This document shows, one piece after another, positions 40,597 to 49,555 of a stretch of DNA of 64,000 bases (positions are counted from its first letter, which is position 1; the number at the start of each line of letters is the position of its first letter). The DNA comes from Providencia sp. GTDB lineage: Bacteria; Pseudomonadota; Gammaproteobacteria; Enterobacterales; Enterobacteriaceae. The notes beneath the pieces were generated by a model that saw nothing but the letters and a program-made list of their open reading frames with translations, did no database searches and was not told the DNA's origin. The stretch is from assembly GCF_003533305.1 (NCBI RefSeq), contig NZ_DOEH01000023.1:164310-228309 (forward strand), in the 5' to 3' direction. The translations under genes and the position numbers were made by a program.

Positions 40597-41067
40597 TTAA
40601 TTTTTAGCAGGTTGATAGCCGGTATCTTCTTTAGTTGGCGAAGATGCCGCTAAGCGTGCGAGCTCATCACATTTCTCATTTTCAGGGTGTCCTGCATGGC
40701 CTTTAACCCAACGCCAATCAATGGTATGACGAACAATTGCTTCATCGAGCCGCTTCCATAAATCGACATTTACGACTGGGGATTTATCTGCTTTTCGCCA
40801 TTGTTTACGTTTCCAGCTATGGATCCATTGGGTGATACCTTGGCGAACGTATTGGCTATCTGTGGTTAAAATAATATCGCAGGGCCTGGATAGAGACTCT
40901 AAGGCTACAATTGCCCCTAGCAATTCCATACGATTATTTGTGGTTAGAAAAAAACCTTCACTGAGTGTTTTTTCATGTTGTTGGTAACGTAAAACAACAC
41001 CATACCCGCCGGGTCCTGGATTGCCCAAACAAGAACCATCAGTGAAAATTTCTACCTGCTTTATCAT
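40597..41067 (-). CDS. rnhA: Ribonuclease HI
   Basis: RNase HI cuts the RNA strand of RNA-DNA hybrids. The 156-residue protein has the four catalytic acids Asp10, Glu48, Asp70 and Asp134 plus His124, at the E. coli positions. It is divergent from dnaQ with about 60 bases between the starts, so the promoters overlap, as is known in E. coli. Confidence 0.97.
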   Translation of the reverse strand: MIKQVEIFTDGSCLGNPGPGGYGVVLRYQQHEKTLSEGFFLTTNNRMELLGAIVALESLSRPCDIILTTDSQYVRQGITQWIHSWKRKQWRKADKSPVVNVDLWKRLDEAIVRHTIDWRWVKGHAGHPENEKCDELARLAASSPTKEDTGYQPAKN

Positions 41068-41127
41068 TTCTGGTAAACTCTACTTTATTCATTAATTATT
41101 AATCATAGTGTGACACAAAAAAACATG

Positions 41128-41889
41128 ATGAGCACGGCGATAACAAGACAAATTGTCCTTGATACTGAAACCACAGGTATGAATAAGCTGGGTGTTCACT
41201 ATGAAGGTCACAACATTATAGAAATTGGTGCTGTCGAGGTGATTAACCGTAGACTGACAGGACGTAATTTCCATGTTTATATCAAACCTGACCGTTTAGT
41301 GGATCCTGAAGCTTTTGAAATTCATGGTATTAGTGATGAGTTTTTACAAAGTCAGCCTGTATTTGCTGATATTGCCGATGAATTCATTGAATTTATTCGT
41401 GGTGCTGAGCTGGTGATCCATAACGCACCCTTTGATATTGGCTTTATGGATCATGAGTTTCGTAAGCTTAACCGAGGCATTCCACCAACAGCAGAGTTTT
41501 GTACGATTACTGATAGCTTAGTTTTAGCACGAAAAATATTCCCGGGTAAACGAAATAACTTAGATGCACTTTGTGATCGTTATTTAATTGATAACTCAAA
41601 GCGTCAGTTGCACGGAGCTTTACTCGATGCTGAGATTTTATCTGATGTTTATCTAGCGATGACAGGGGGACAGACCTCCCTCTCTTTTTCTTTGGATGGC
41701 GATTCAGCAAATAATAAAACTGAGCAGGGAATTCAGCGAATTACTCGCCCTACAAGTGGTTTATCTGTGATATATGCTTCTGATGAGGAAATTGTCGCTC
41801 ATGAGGCGCGGCTTGATATTGTCGATAAAAAAGGGGGAAAGCCTTGTTTATGGCGACAACCTGTAGATGAAGATGAAAATATACATTAA
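41128..41889 (+). CDS. dnaQ: DNA polymerase III epsilon subunit (3'-5' proofreading exonuclease)
   Basis: Epsilon is the proofreading subunit of the replicative polymerase. The ATG at 41128 gives MSTAITRQIVLDTETTG and 253 residues, matching the family; upstream GTG (41110) and ATG (41125) codons are less likely. Catalytic residues are Asp12, Glu14, Asp103, His162 and Asp167. The beta-clamp motif QTSLSF is at 182-187, before the C-terminal alpha-binding tail. It is followed by tRNA-Asp, as in E. coli (aspV). Confidence 0.96.
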   Translation: MSTAITRQIVLDTETTGMNKLGVHYEGHNIIEIGAVEVINRRLTGRNFHVYIKPDRLVDPEAFEIHGISDEFLQSQPVFADIADEFIEFIRGAELVIHNAPFDIGFMDHEFRKLNRGIPPTAEFCTITDSLVLARKIFPGKRNNLDALCDRYLIDNSKRQLHGALLDAEILSDVYLAMTGGQTSLSFSLDGDSANNKTEQGIQRITRPTSGLSVIYASDEEIVAHEARLDIVDKKGGKPCLWRQPVDEDENIH

Positions 41890-42022
41890 ACATTGATACT
41901 GTATTTTTATTCGATGTTGCTGGTTAAATAAGCGATTAAATCGATAAATCAGAATTAAATTCGTATTGAGGCTGTGTTAAGGCTAAAAACTGTTCAACTA
42001 CGCGATTTTTCAAGAAAAAGTA

Positions 42023-42051
42023 TTGACTGCAACCCGAAGTATTCGTAATAT
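42023..42051 (+). promoter_or_regulatory. Promoter of tRNA-Asp
   Basis: TTGACT (42023-42028) and TAATAT (42046-42051) are 17 bases apart, followed by a GC-containing discriminator. The leader between the expected start and the tRNA contains a GTTCCC-AGTA-GGGAAC hairpin at 42059-42074. Confidence 0.82.
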
Positions 42052-42078
42052 GCTCGACGTTCCCAGTAGGGAACATTC

Positions 42079-42155
42079 GGAGCGGTAGTTCAGTTGGTTA
42101 GAATACCTGCCTGTCACGCAGGGGGTCGCGGGTTCGAGTCCCGTCCGTTCCGCCA
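42079..42155 (+). tRNA. aspV: tRNA-Asp (GUC)
   Basis: The 77-base cloverleaf starts GGAGCGG, pairs with CCGTTCC at the 3' end (one G-U pair), and has the discriminator G and an encoded CCA. The anticodon loop CTGTCAC gives GUC for aspartate, and the T-arm GGTTCGAGTCC is intact. It follows dnaQ, as aspV does in E. coli. It marks the boundary between housekeeping genes and the fimbrial region, a common integration position. Confidence 0.97.
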
Positions 42156-42161
42156 CATTAT

Positions 42162-42197
42162 AACGCCATGCTATTTATTAGCATGGCGTTTTTTTTT
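42162..42197 (+). terminator. Intrinsic terminator of tRNA-Asp
   Basis: AACGCCATGCT (42162-42172) and AGCATGGCGTT (42180-42190) form a perfect 11-bp stem, followed by a run of T. Confidence 0.94.
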
Positions 42198-43655
42198 GCG
42201 TTTAGAGCATGGTCTGTTGCGTTTTTATTTGCGCTGCCTTGCCTATTAATTGCGGTTATTAATTGATTGTTTGGATATGAAAAGTTACAACATACCAATC
42301 AAGAAAATTATTAGCTGAGCGGCGAGTCATATGTGTTATCTGAGAGTGTCGTAGGCTCAAATAATATGTAAACATAAACATAAACATAAACATAAACATA
42401 AACATAAACATAAACATAAACATAAATAATAAGAAAGTCCGTAGTTTTTCAGGTCTATTGGAAATAAAATTATGTGAGTCACATAATGAATGAAATAGAC
42501 TCATTTATTGTAGGGCTTTAGTGTGGGTAAGAACTATAATATAAGGAATAGATATTTAGTGGTATGAGAGTGATGGTTGAAGATATTGAATAGGAATTTA
42601 TATTGTTTAATCATTATTTCTATTTTTAAAATAGAAAGTTATTTTTTATTCCAATTTTTTATTTGCTTTGACGTCAACATAAAACTCTAAACAACAGGTT
42701 TTCCTATTGTGTCATTTTCCTTTCGCGTCTATACGTATACTTAAGTCATAAAATATAAGGAGTGAAATTCCTCCATCTAAACCATGATGTGAAAATATCG
42801 GGTAATAGCCATTTTCTTTTGTTAATTCAGAAATAAATAAAATTTAAAATCAGAGGGTAGTTCATGTTTCAATGAATGACCTTAGGTATTGGATGCTCAT
42901 AATAAGATTTTAAAATGTAGGAACTATATTATGTTAGATACTGGTTATTATCTTAAGGTAAATTCAGTAGTTGTATTGCTAGTTAGTTTTCTTCTTTAAC
43001 TTAATAGGAGGAAGTTAGATTTCGACTTAAGTGAGATCAATATATTAAGTTTAGTGTAATGTTTAACCGATGGAAATATTTGAGTCTATTATGATAGGAA
43101 ATAATTATTTCTCTATCATTATGAAAGTAGTGAGTTTTTTTTGTTTTTTTTAATCTGGATATATATTTAATAAATTAATTTATTTCTACTATTGTTAGAG
43201 AGTATGATTGTTTATAAAAAACAGCTTTTTAAGCTTTATTTAAATCGTATTCGTATGGTTTTTGGTGTTAAACGCTATTTTTAATTGATGCTCTCAAGAA
43301 GATGTCTGGCCAATGCTGCAATACCACTAGTCTGGTTGGAATTTAATTTACTCTGAATCTGTGTAATTTGAGGTTGTTTTCACAACTGGGCAGAGTGAAA
43401 TGAGTTTGATTTTAAATATCTACTCAAGTAAATTAATAAGCATTGAGCGAGTGAACATAACGTGAAATTTAATTTAATTGATATGTATAGGTGATTATAC
43501 ATATTCCATATCCGATGGGTTAGTCATTATAAATTTAATTAACGAAGTGATGTTTTATTTTTATTGGCATTATTGAATTGTCTCATTTTTTATCTGGCCA
43601 ATTTTTTATGCATTAGGTTTTATTAAATAGCTAATTTAATTTATGGGGTGTAATA
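42198..43655. other. Long AT-rich gene-free region at the start of the fimbrial island
   Basis: Nearly 1.5 kb without a supportable gene. It contains the TAAACA hexanucleotide tract (42369-42426). It also has many short A/T palindromes and a minus-strand open stretch near 43277-43390 that reads like the C-terminal tail of a lost protein (ends SGIAALARHLLESIN). A 26-codon basic open frame at 43204-43284 has no other support. The region may carry long-range regulatory DNA for locus A. Confidence 0.55.
42369..42426. repeat. Hexanucleotide tandem repeat (TAAACA)9
   Basis: Nine exact, uninterrupted copies of TAAACA run from 42369 to 42422, with a further partial TAAA. It lies about 210 bases after tRNA-Asp in non-coding DNA. 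Confidence 0.97.
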
Positions 43656-44051
43656 GTGAATGTAAATACAGTAAAAATATACGAAGGTAAATTAAATAAT
43701 TCAAGGACTACTTTTACCGAAGCTGTCGGAAAGGAAATACATAAATTGCGTAAGGAGCGATCAATGACGGGTAAGGAATTAGCTATTCTCGTTAACGTTT
43801 CTCAGCAGCAAATATCACGCTATGAATGTGGTGTTTGTAACTTAACAGTTGATACATTAATTATTATTTTAAATGTGCTTAATGTGCCATTAACTGATTT
43901 TTTTAATCAAGTATTTTTACGTGCATTTGAGACGGAAAAAAAACTTTGTGTAAAATATCACAACGTGTTTACTTCTGTAAATCAATCAGAAGCTTTAAAA
44001 AAACAATTAGAAACATTTGGACGATATAACCAAAGTAATTTATGGGGCTAA
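43656..44051 (+). CDS. MrpJ-type fimbrial transcriptional regulator (XRE helix-turn-helix), locus A
   Basis: The 131-residue protein has one XRE/Cro-type helix-turn-helix domain (about 24-80: GKEIHKLRKERSMTGKELA, then VSQQQISRYECG, then TVDTLIIILNVL) and a C-terminal tail. The SQQQISRYE core is the hallmark of MrpJ-like regulators. In Proteus mirabilis MrpJ is encoded with MR/P fimbriae and represses the flagellar regulator flhDC when fimbriae are made. The apparent start is a GTG with GGGGTG upstream. Here the gene lies before the operon, not at its end as in mrp, and 262 bases from the pilin gene. Two paralogues occur in the window. Confidence 0.88.
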   Translation: MNVNTVKIYEGKLNNSRTTFTEAVGKEIHKLRKERSMTGKELAILVNVSQQQISRYECGVCNLTVDTLIIILNVLNVPLTDFFNQVFLRAFETEKKLCVKYHNVFTSVNQSEALKKQLETFGRYNQSNLWG

Positions 44052-44221
44052 TCGTTTATTTTATATTCTTTAAATATATTAAATTACATTAATGTACATT
44101 TTAATGTTTTTTAAATATTTATTTAATATCAGCGTGTTATGAGTTTATATTGTAATTGTTTTTTTTGAAATGAATTAAATATAAAGACTTTATTTTAATT
44201 AGACTCATTTTTTAATTATTT

Positions 44222-44272
44222 ATACCTAAATGATTAGGTATGAACACATCTGAATGTTTTTAGCGAACATTC
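44222..44272. promoter_or_regulatory. Two adjacent inverted repeats upstream of the locus A pilin gene
   Basis: ATACCTAA-ATGA-TTAGGTAT (44222-44241, perfect 8-bp arms) and GAATGTT-N7-AACATTC (44252-44272, perfect 7-bp arms) lie 40-90 bases upstream of the major pilin gene. They look like operators for a dimeric regulator; which one is unknown. Confidence 0.55.
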
Positions 44273-44313
44273 CTTTTATTTAAAGCGCAATTATTTTTAT
44301 TTTAGAGGCCAAT

Positions 44314-44847
44314 ATGAAAAAGATTATTTTAGCAACCCTGATTTCTGGCGTAATGAGTGCATCTGCTTTAGCTGTTGATGCAGGTTCAGGTACTGTGACT
44401 TTCAACGGTTCAATCATTACTGCACCATGTTCAATCGCACCAGGCGAAGAAAACCAAACTGTTGAACTGGGTCAAGTTTCTAACGTAACTCTGACTGCTG
44501 GTGGCGAATCTTCAGCTCAACCTTTCTCTATCAAGCTGGAAGGCTGTAATTTAGAAAAATCTAACGAAGTGACTATCACTTTCGCTGGTACTGAAGCAAC
44601 GTCAACTGATGGTGAAGGTAATACCGCAGGAACAGGCTTACTGCAAATCACTGGTGATGCGAAAGGCGCTGCCGTGAAGATCATGAACTCTTCTAGTACA
44701 CAAATCAAAGTTAACGCAGGTAGTACTCAAAACTACGTTCAAGGCGACAATGAGCTGAAATTCCAAGCTTCGTTGAAAGGTCTAGGAACAACTGTAACTC
44801 CAGGTAACTTCCAAGCAGTAACAAACTTTACCTTAGCATACAACTAA
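44314..44847 (+). CDS. Type 1-like major fimbrial subunit (MrpA-like), locus A
   Basis: The 177-residue precursor has a signal peptide (MKKIILATLISGVMSASALA), the pilin cysteine pair (APCSIAP and LEGCNLE), and the penultimate tyrosine end LAYN, all features of chaperone-usher pilins. The GTVTFNGSIITAPCSI segment closely resembles P. mirabilis MrpA. Its codon usage is richer in GC-ending preferred codons than its neighbours, fitting high expression. A hairpin directly follows the gene, which may hold back read-through or stabilise the pilin mRNA. Confidence 0.93.
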   Translation: MKKIILATLISGVMSASALAVDAGSGTVTFNGSIITAPCSIAPGEENQTVELGQVSNVTLTAGGESSAQPFSIKLEGCNLEKSNEVTITFAGTEATSTDGEGNTAGTGLLQITGDAKGAAVKIMNSSSTQIKVNAGSTQNYVQGDNELKFQASLKGLGTTVTPGNFQAVTNFTLAYN

Positions 44848-44872
44848 TTTTTAAAAATTAAGGTATGTACGT

Positions 44873-44896
44873 CATGGAGTGTTTCGGCACTTCATG
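44873..44896 (+). promoter_or_regulatory. Stem-loop after the locus A major pilin gene
   Basis: CATGGAGTG and CACTTCATG pair over nine base pairs (one G-U) around the loop TTTCGG. No T-tail follows, so it is more likely an mRNA-stabilising or partial-termination element than a full terminator. Confidence 0.6.
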
Positions 44897-44920
44897 GCTT
44901 GTTCAGCAATGGAGGTGATC

Positions 44921-45454
44921 GTGAAGCGAACAGGATTGTTAAATACGGCGCTATTGTTAGTAGGTGTTTTCTGGCTAATACCTGTACAAGCAGCTCTAGG
45001 AGTAGTTTGGGGTAAAGTGAGTATGCAAGGTAGCATCGTTGATACGGCTTGTGCTATCGATACTGGTTCTTATGAGCAATCTATTGATATGGGTATTTTG
45101 CCGATTGGTTTGTTACGCCAAGTTGGACACGGACCTGTACAACCTTTTTCTATCACCTTAATTGGCTGCCAACTCACCCCCCATGATGGCGACAACTGGC
45201 AAACGTTCTCAGTCACTTTTGATGGCCCTGCAAACGGCGAGTGGTTTAGCGTTTCAGGGGCAGCAAAAGGTGTCGCATTATCACTACAAGATGCATCTGG
45301 ACAAACAGTACGCCCAGGTTTGGCAACTGTAAAACAAGAAATCAAACCAGGTAATTATGTCCTTAATTATGGTTTAAGGCTGGTCTCAGATGAAACCCCA
45401 CTACGTCCAGGGGAATACCAGACAGCAATTCGCTTCAAACTCGATTATTACTAA
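44921..45454 (+). CDS. Minor fimbrial subunit (MrpB-like), locus A
   Basis: The GTG at 44921 has a near-perfect ribosome site (GGAGGTGATC) and gives 177 residues with a signal peptide ending PVQA. The mature protein has the pilin cysteine pair (DTACAID, LIGCQLT) and ends in FKLDYY. Position directly after the major pilin and before the usher is that of mrpB in P. mirabilis, whose product is thought to anchor or terminate the rod. The longer frame beginning at 44879 overlaps the hairpin and lacks a ribosome site. Confidence 0.88.
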   Translation: MKRTGLLNTALLLVGVFWLIPVQAALGVVWGKVSMQGSIVDTACAIDTGSYEQSIDMGILPIGLLRQVGHGPVQPFSITLIGCQLTPHDGDNWQTFSVTFDGPANGEWFSVSGAAKGVALSLQDASGQTVRPGLATVKQEIKPGNYVLNYGLRLVSDETPLRPGEYQTAIRFKLDYY

Positions 45455-45502
45455 TAAAAAATGCTGAATTTTTCCTGATACTGATCTTTAGGGATGTTAC
45501 TT

Positions 45503-48022
45503 ATGTCTTTGTTTAATGCTTACTTACCTAAACCACGTTTATTGAGTGTGGTTATTGCACTGACACTTCACGGTGCAGCACTGCCGGTTTTCGCGGCAGA
45601 AGCAATTCAATTTAATACCGATGTATTAGATCTCGAAGACAAAAGTAACATCGATTTAAATCAATTTTCGCGCGCAGGGCATATTATGCCTGGCAATTAT
45701 TCATTAACGTTAAAAGTGAATGATGAAACATTGCCTGAGATTACGGTTCCTTTTTATGTGCCTGAAAATGATCCCGAGGGGAGTATTGCCTGTTTATCCC
45801 TTGAATACATTAATCAATTGGCGCTGACGTCTACCTCATTAAAAGATTTAACGTGGTGGCACGATGGACAATGTTTAAACCCTGAGAGCCTACCGGGTAT
45901 GCAGATCCGTGGCGATTTAGCGACCTCTTCTTTATATGTCAGTATCCCGCAAGCCTACATGGAATATACAGCACCAAATTGGGATCCTCCTTCACGTTGG
46001 GATGATGGGATATCGGCAATTTTGGCCGATTATAATATCAATGCGAATGCTAATAACTCTTACCGAAAAGGGGGAAATGACAGTTATCAAGTTAATGGTA
46101 ATGGAGTCATGGGTATAAACCTTGGGGTATGGCGTTTTCGTGCAGATTGGCAAGGTCGTTTAAGTCATATGAATGGCCAAAATACGCAGACACAAAAAGA
46201 TTTTCAGTGGAACCGTTTCTATGCTTATCGCGCGCTGAAATCTTTGCAAGCTAAGTTGACATTAGGTGAAGATTATCTTGAGTCAAATATGTTTGATAGC
46301 TTCCGTTTTACGGGGGCAAGTTTGCGTTCAGATAACAGTATGATGCCACCAAGCTTGCGGGGGTACGCGCCTGAAGTGACCGGTATTGCGAAAACTAACG
46401 CTACGGTGACGGTAAGTCAGCAAGGTCGTGTGTTATATGAAACTCAGGTCGCGCCAGGACCATTTAGAATTCAGGATTTAAGTGACGCCATCAGCGGTAG
46501 GTTAGACGTCACGGTTAAAGAAGAAGATGGCTCGGTTCAAGAATTCCAAGTTGATACGGCGAATCTGCCATATCTGACCCGACCAGGCCAAGTTCAGTAC
46601 AAGTTAGCACTGGGTCAACCAACTAATTATGAGCGTCATAGTCAAGGTGACAGCTTCTTAACAGGGGAATTATCTTGGGGAGTTAGCAATGGTTGGTCAC
46701 TATTTGCTGGTAGCTTAATTGGCCAAAATTATAACGCATTATCAGCGGGTATTGGCCGTGACTTGCTCGCCTTTGGTGCGATGTCATTTGACGTCACGCA
46801 ATCTTTTGCGCGTTTACCTGGTGAAACGACCATCAGTGGTGGTTCATATCGTATTAACTACTCAAAACGATTTGAACAATATGACAGCCAAGTGCAGTTT
46901 GCGGGCTACCGCTTCTCTGAGCGTGATTTTATGTCGATGTCAGATTACTTAAATGCGAGGGAATCAGGTCAGCGCTACGGTGGCAGCAAAGAACTCTACA
47001 CCATTTCATTGAATAAGAACTTCAGTGACATCGGTATTTCATTATATGCGAATTACAACCACCAGACCTATTGGGATCGTCCAAGTAATGACTATTACAG
47101 CATCATGATCTCGAAATATATGGATATTGGTTCGATTAAAAATGTCAGTGTGAACCTGTCGGCAAATCGCAGTGTGTACAACGGCGTCAATGATGACAGC
47201 GCTTATTTATCGCTGTCATTCCCTTGGGGAAATAGCGGCAGCGTAGGCTATTCATTAAATGCGAACCGCAATGATACCACCAACCGCGCCACTTATTATG
47301 ACCGCATTGATGACCGAACCTCCTATCAGGTGAGTGCAGGTAGCAGCCGCTACGGAGCCTCAACCAGTGCATTTGTTAGCCATCAAGCGGACAGTGCACG
47401 AGTCAGTGCGAATGCCAGCTACCAACATGGTCAATATAGTGCATTCGGACTGTCTGCATCGGGTGGTTTTACCATGACACCAGAAGGCGGCGGATTCCAT
47501 CGTGTTAATCAAATGGGGGGAACCCGTATGGTGGTAGACACGGATGGTGTAGCAGATGTACCAATTAAAGGATTTGGGGCGCCAGTTCGTTCGAACATGT
47601 TCGGTAAAGCTATTGTTGGTGATGTGAATAGTTATTACCGCAGTAAGGCGCAGATTGATTTGAACGCGTTGCCAGATGATGTAGATGCGCAGCAGTCAGT
47701 GGTACAAGCCACGATGACTGAAGGTGCCGTGGGCTTCCGTCGTTTCGAAGTGGTGTCGGGACAAAAAGCAATGACAGTGTTGAGTTTAACGGATGGTTCG
47801 CATCCTCCGTTTGGCGCGCAAGTGAAAAATGCCAAAGATCAAAATACGGGAATTGTCGGTGATGCAGGTAGTGCCTATATCAGCGGTATTAACCCAGGGG
47901 ATGTAATGACGGTGACATGGGGAGAAAACAAGGCATGTAAAGTGACCTTCCCAGTACAGTTGGGCACTCTTGAGCGAGCACTATTACTGCCATGTACCCC
48001 TGTTGCAAGTACAGCTCTTTAG
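45503..48022 (+). CDS. Fimbrial outer-membrane usher (FimD/PapC/MrpC family), locus A
   Basis: The usher is the outer-membrane pore that assembles and secretes pilins. The ATG at 45503, nine bases after AGGG, gives 839 residues; an ATG at 45494 lies on top of that site. The protein has a signal peptide (PVFA-AEAIQFN) and the N-terminal chaperone-binding domain starting FNTDVLDLEDKSNIDLNQF. It then has a beta-barrel with a plug domain (near 250-330) and a C-terminal pair of cysteines (NKACKVTF, LLPCTP). It is complete. Confidence 0.95.
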   Translation: MSLFNAYLPKPRLLSVVIALTLHGAALPVFAAEAIQFNTDVLDLEDKSNIDLNQFSRAGHIMPGNYSLTLKVNDETLPEITVPFYVPENDPEGSIACLSLEYINQLALTSTSLKDLTWWHDGQCLNPESLPGMQIRGDLATSSLYVSIPQAYMEYTAPNWDPPSRWDDGISAILADYNINANANNSYRKGGNDSYQVNGNGVMGINLGVWRFRADWQGRLSHMNGQNTQTQKDFQWNRFYAYRALKSLQAKLTLGEDYLESNMFDSFRFTGASLRSDNSMMPPSLRGYAPEVTGIAKTNATVTVSQQGRVLYETQVAPGPFRIQDLSDAISGRLDVTVKEEDGSVQEFQVDTANLPYLTRPGQVQYKLALGQPTNYERHSQGDSFLTGELSWGVSNGWSLFAGSLIGQNYNALSAGIGRDLLAFGAMSFDVTQSFARLPGETTISGGSYRINYSKRFEQYDSQVQFAGYRFSERDFMSMSDYLNARESGQRYGGSKELYTISLNKNFSDIGISLYANYNHQTYWDRPSNDYYSIMISKYMDIGSIKNVSVNLSANRSVYNGVNDDSAYLSLSFPWGNSGSVGYSLNANRNDTTNRATYYDRIDDRTSYQVSAGSSRYGASTSAFVSHQADSARVSANASYQHGQYSAFGLSASGGFTMTPEGGGFHRVNQMGGTRMVVDTDGVADVPIKGFGAPVRSNMFGKAIVGDVNSYYRSKAQIDLNALPDDVDAQQSVVQATMTEGAVGFRRFEVVSGQKAMTVLSLTDGSHPPFGAQVKNAKDQNTGIVGDAGSAYISGINPGDVMTVTWGENKACKVTFPVQLGTLERALLLPCTPVASTAL

Positions 48023-48124
48023 CCACCAGAAATTACGCAACGTTAAGTGTAATTAATAATTGATTTTTAATGTAAATAGGTTGCTCGGCCGATAGTCGAG
48101 CAACAAAAAATAGGTCATTACAGC

Positions 48125-48865
48125 ATGAAAAAGATAACTCAACTCAGTGTTATTGCAAGTTTAACGGGTCTTATTCTGTGTTCCTCTGCTGCAAATGCTG
48201 CAGTGTCAATGGATCGTACTCGCGTGATTTATGACGGTGGTCAAAAATCAATTTCTTTAAATATTTCCAATAACAACAAACAGTTGCCTTATTTGGCTCA
48301 AGGTTGGATGGAAAGCGCTGAAGGTCAAAAAATAAATTCACCATTGGTGGTACTACCGCCGGTTCAACGCTTAGAACCGGGTAAATCAAGTCAAGTAAAA
48401 ATCGAAGCACTACCAGCCGTAAACATGCTCCCTAATGACCGTGAAAGCCTGTTCTACTTTAATTTGCGTGAAATTCCGCCAAAAAGCGACAAGCCAAATA
48501 CATTGCAGATTGCTTTACAAACTCGAGTGAAGTTGTTCTATCGCCCGAAAGCGATTATTCCAGAGAAAAATACAGCACCTGCACAAGATAAGCTGATGTT
48601 AGAAAAACAAGGTGAAACGGTGATGTTGAAAAACCCAACGCCTTTTTATGTCACCATTATTAATGCAGCGGCAACCACAAAATCGGATGCAAAAGATTTT
48701 ACCCCCGTGATGGTTGCGCCTTTTGCCAGTGAAAATATCGGTGTTAGTGCCAGTAAATTGGGTAGCTCACCAGTACTGACTTATATCAATGACTACGGCG
48801 GTCGCCCAGAGTTGAATTTCCGTTGTCAGGCTTCGAGCTGTCAGGTTATTCCTGAAACAAAATAA
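48125..48865 (+). CDS. Periplasmic fimbrial chaperone (PapD/MrpD family), locus A
   Basis: The 246-residue precursor has a signal peptide (ANA-AVSMDRT) and two immunoglobulin-like domains. The subunit-binding residues are visible: Arg in DRTRVIY and Lys in TRVKLFYRP. The donor-strand region includes LPNDRESLFYFNLREIPP, the chaperone signature. C-terminal cysteines (FRCQASSCQV) may form a disulfide, as in PapD. It would fold and deliver the locus A pilins to the usher. Confidence 0.95.
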   Translation: MKKITQLSVIASLTGLILCSSAANAAVSMDRTRVIYDGGQKSISLNISNNNKQLPYLAQGWMESAEGQKINSPLVVLPPVQRLEPGKSSQVKIEALPAVNMLPNDRESLFYFNLREIPPKSDKPNTLQIALQTRVKLFYRPKAIIPEKNTAPAQDKLMLEKQGETVMLKNPTPFYVTIINAAATTKSDAKDFTPVMVAPFASENIGVSASKLGSSPVLTYINDYGGRPELNFRCQASSCQVIPETK

Positions 48866-48909
48866 TCGATTATCTCAGGCCTGTCGGCATGAATGGAAAG
48901 GAGAGAACT

Positions 48910-49542
48910 ATGACTCAACAAAAACTGACTCAGCATATTCGCAATAGCCTTTTGGTTTGCCTATTTGTAGGAGCGAGTAGTTTGTCTGCTTTTGCAGAAG
49001 ACAATAATCGAGCGTTGTATCGTCCGAGCGATAACTGGAATGTTGATGGTCAACATGGCGTGTTGTATGTGTCAGGTTCACTTACTGAAAGTCCATGTCG
49101 ATTGGCGATGACTTCAAGTTATCAATCGGTGTTATTAGGCAATACAGAAACGGCAGAATTAAATCGTGTGGGTGGACAAGGTCGCCCAGTTTCATTCCAA
49201 ATTGAATTACTCGATTGTTTAGAAACCTCGACCTTATTAGAGAATGTGAGGACAGGGCAAACCGCGTGGAGTTCAACTCAACCTGCGGTAAAAGTACGCT
49301 TTTTAGCACCCACGGTGCCATTTATGCCTAACTATGCAAAGGTGAATGGCGCGCAAGGTATTGGTTTAGTATTGCGTGATAGTCAAGGGAAAACATTGCC
49401 ACTGGGTGAAGAAAGTAACCCCGTTTTATTGGTTTCAGGGCAAGAAAAATTAACTTATTACGTCACGCCAGTCAGAACCTCAGGTCCATTAGAGCCGGGC
49501 GCTTATTCTGCATTGATTGCGTTTGAAATGATTTATGAGTAA
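48910..49542 (+). CDS. Minor fimbrial subunit, locus A (first after chaperone)
   Basis: The ATG at 48910 follows AAAGGAGAGAACT and gives 210 residues with a signal peptide (SAFA-EDNNR). It has the pilin cysteine pair (ESPCRLAM, LLDCLET) and ends IAFEMIYE. It is longer than a standard pilin. The place in the operon fits mrpE/mrpF-type adaptor subunits; a one-to-one assignment is not possible from sequence alone. Confidence 0.83.
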   Translation: MTQQKLTQHIRNSLLVCLFVGASSLSAFAEDNNRALYRPSDNWNVDGQHGVLYVSGSLTESPCRLAMTSSYQSVLLGNTETAELNRVGGQGRPVSFQIELLDCLETSTLLENVRTGQTAWSSTQPAVKVRFLAPTVPFMPNYAKVNGAQGIGLVLRDSQGKTLPLGEESNPVLLVSGQEKLTYYVTPVRTSGPLEPGAYSALIAFEMIYE

Positions 49543-49555
49543 TAGAGGGCTGAAA

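Noticed and set aside
42369..42426. CRISPR array
   Set aside because: The repeat unit is six bases with no spacers; it is a microsatellite.
42259..42504. An 81-codon minus-strand frame with a (Met-Phe)n stretch
   Set aside because: The frame is a translation of the TAAACA hexamer tract. It has no ribosome site, no family resemblance, and its flanks are AT-rich spacer.
42156..44313. An mrp-type invertible promoter element
   Set aside because: No FimB/MrpI-type recombinase gene is in the window and no pair of long inverted repeats flanking a promoter was found by eye. A computed search for inverted repeats longer than 15 bases across the spacer would settle it.
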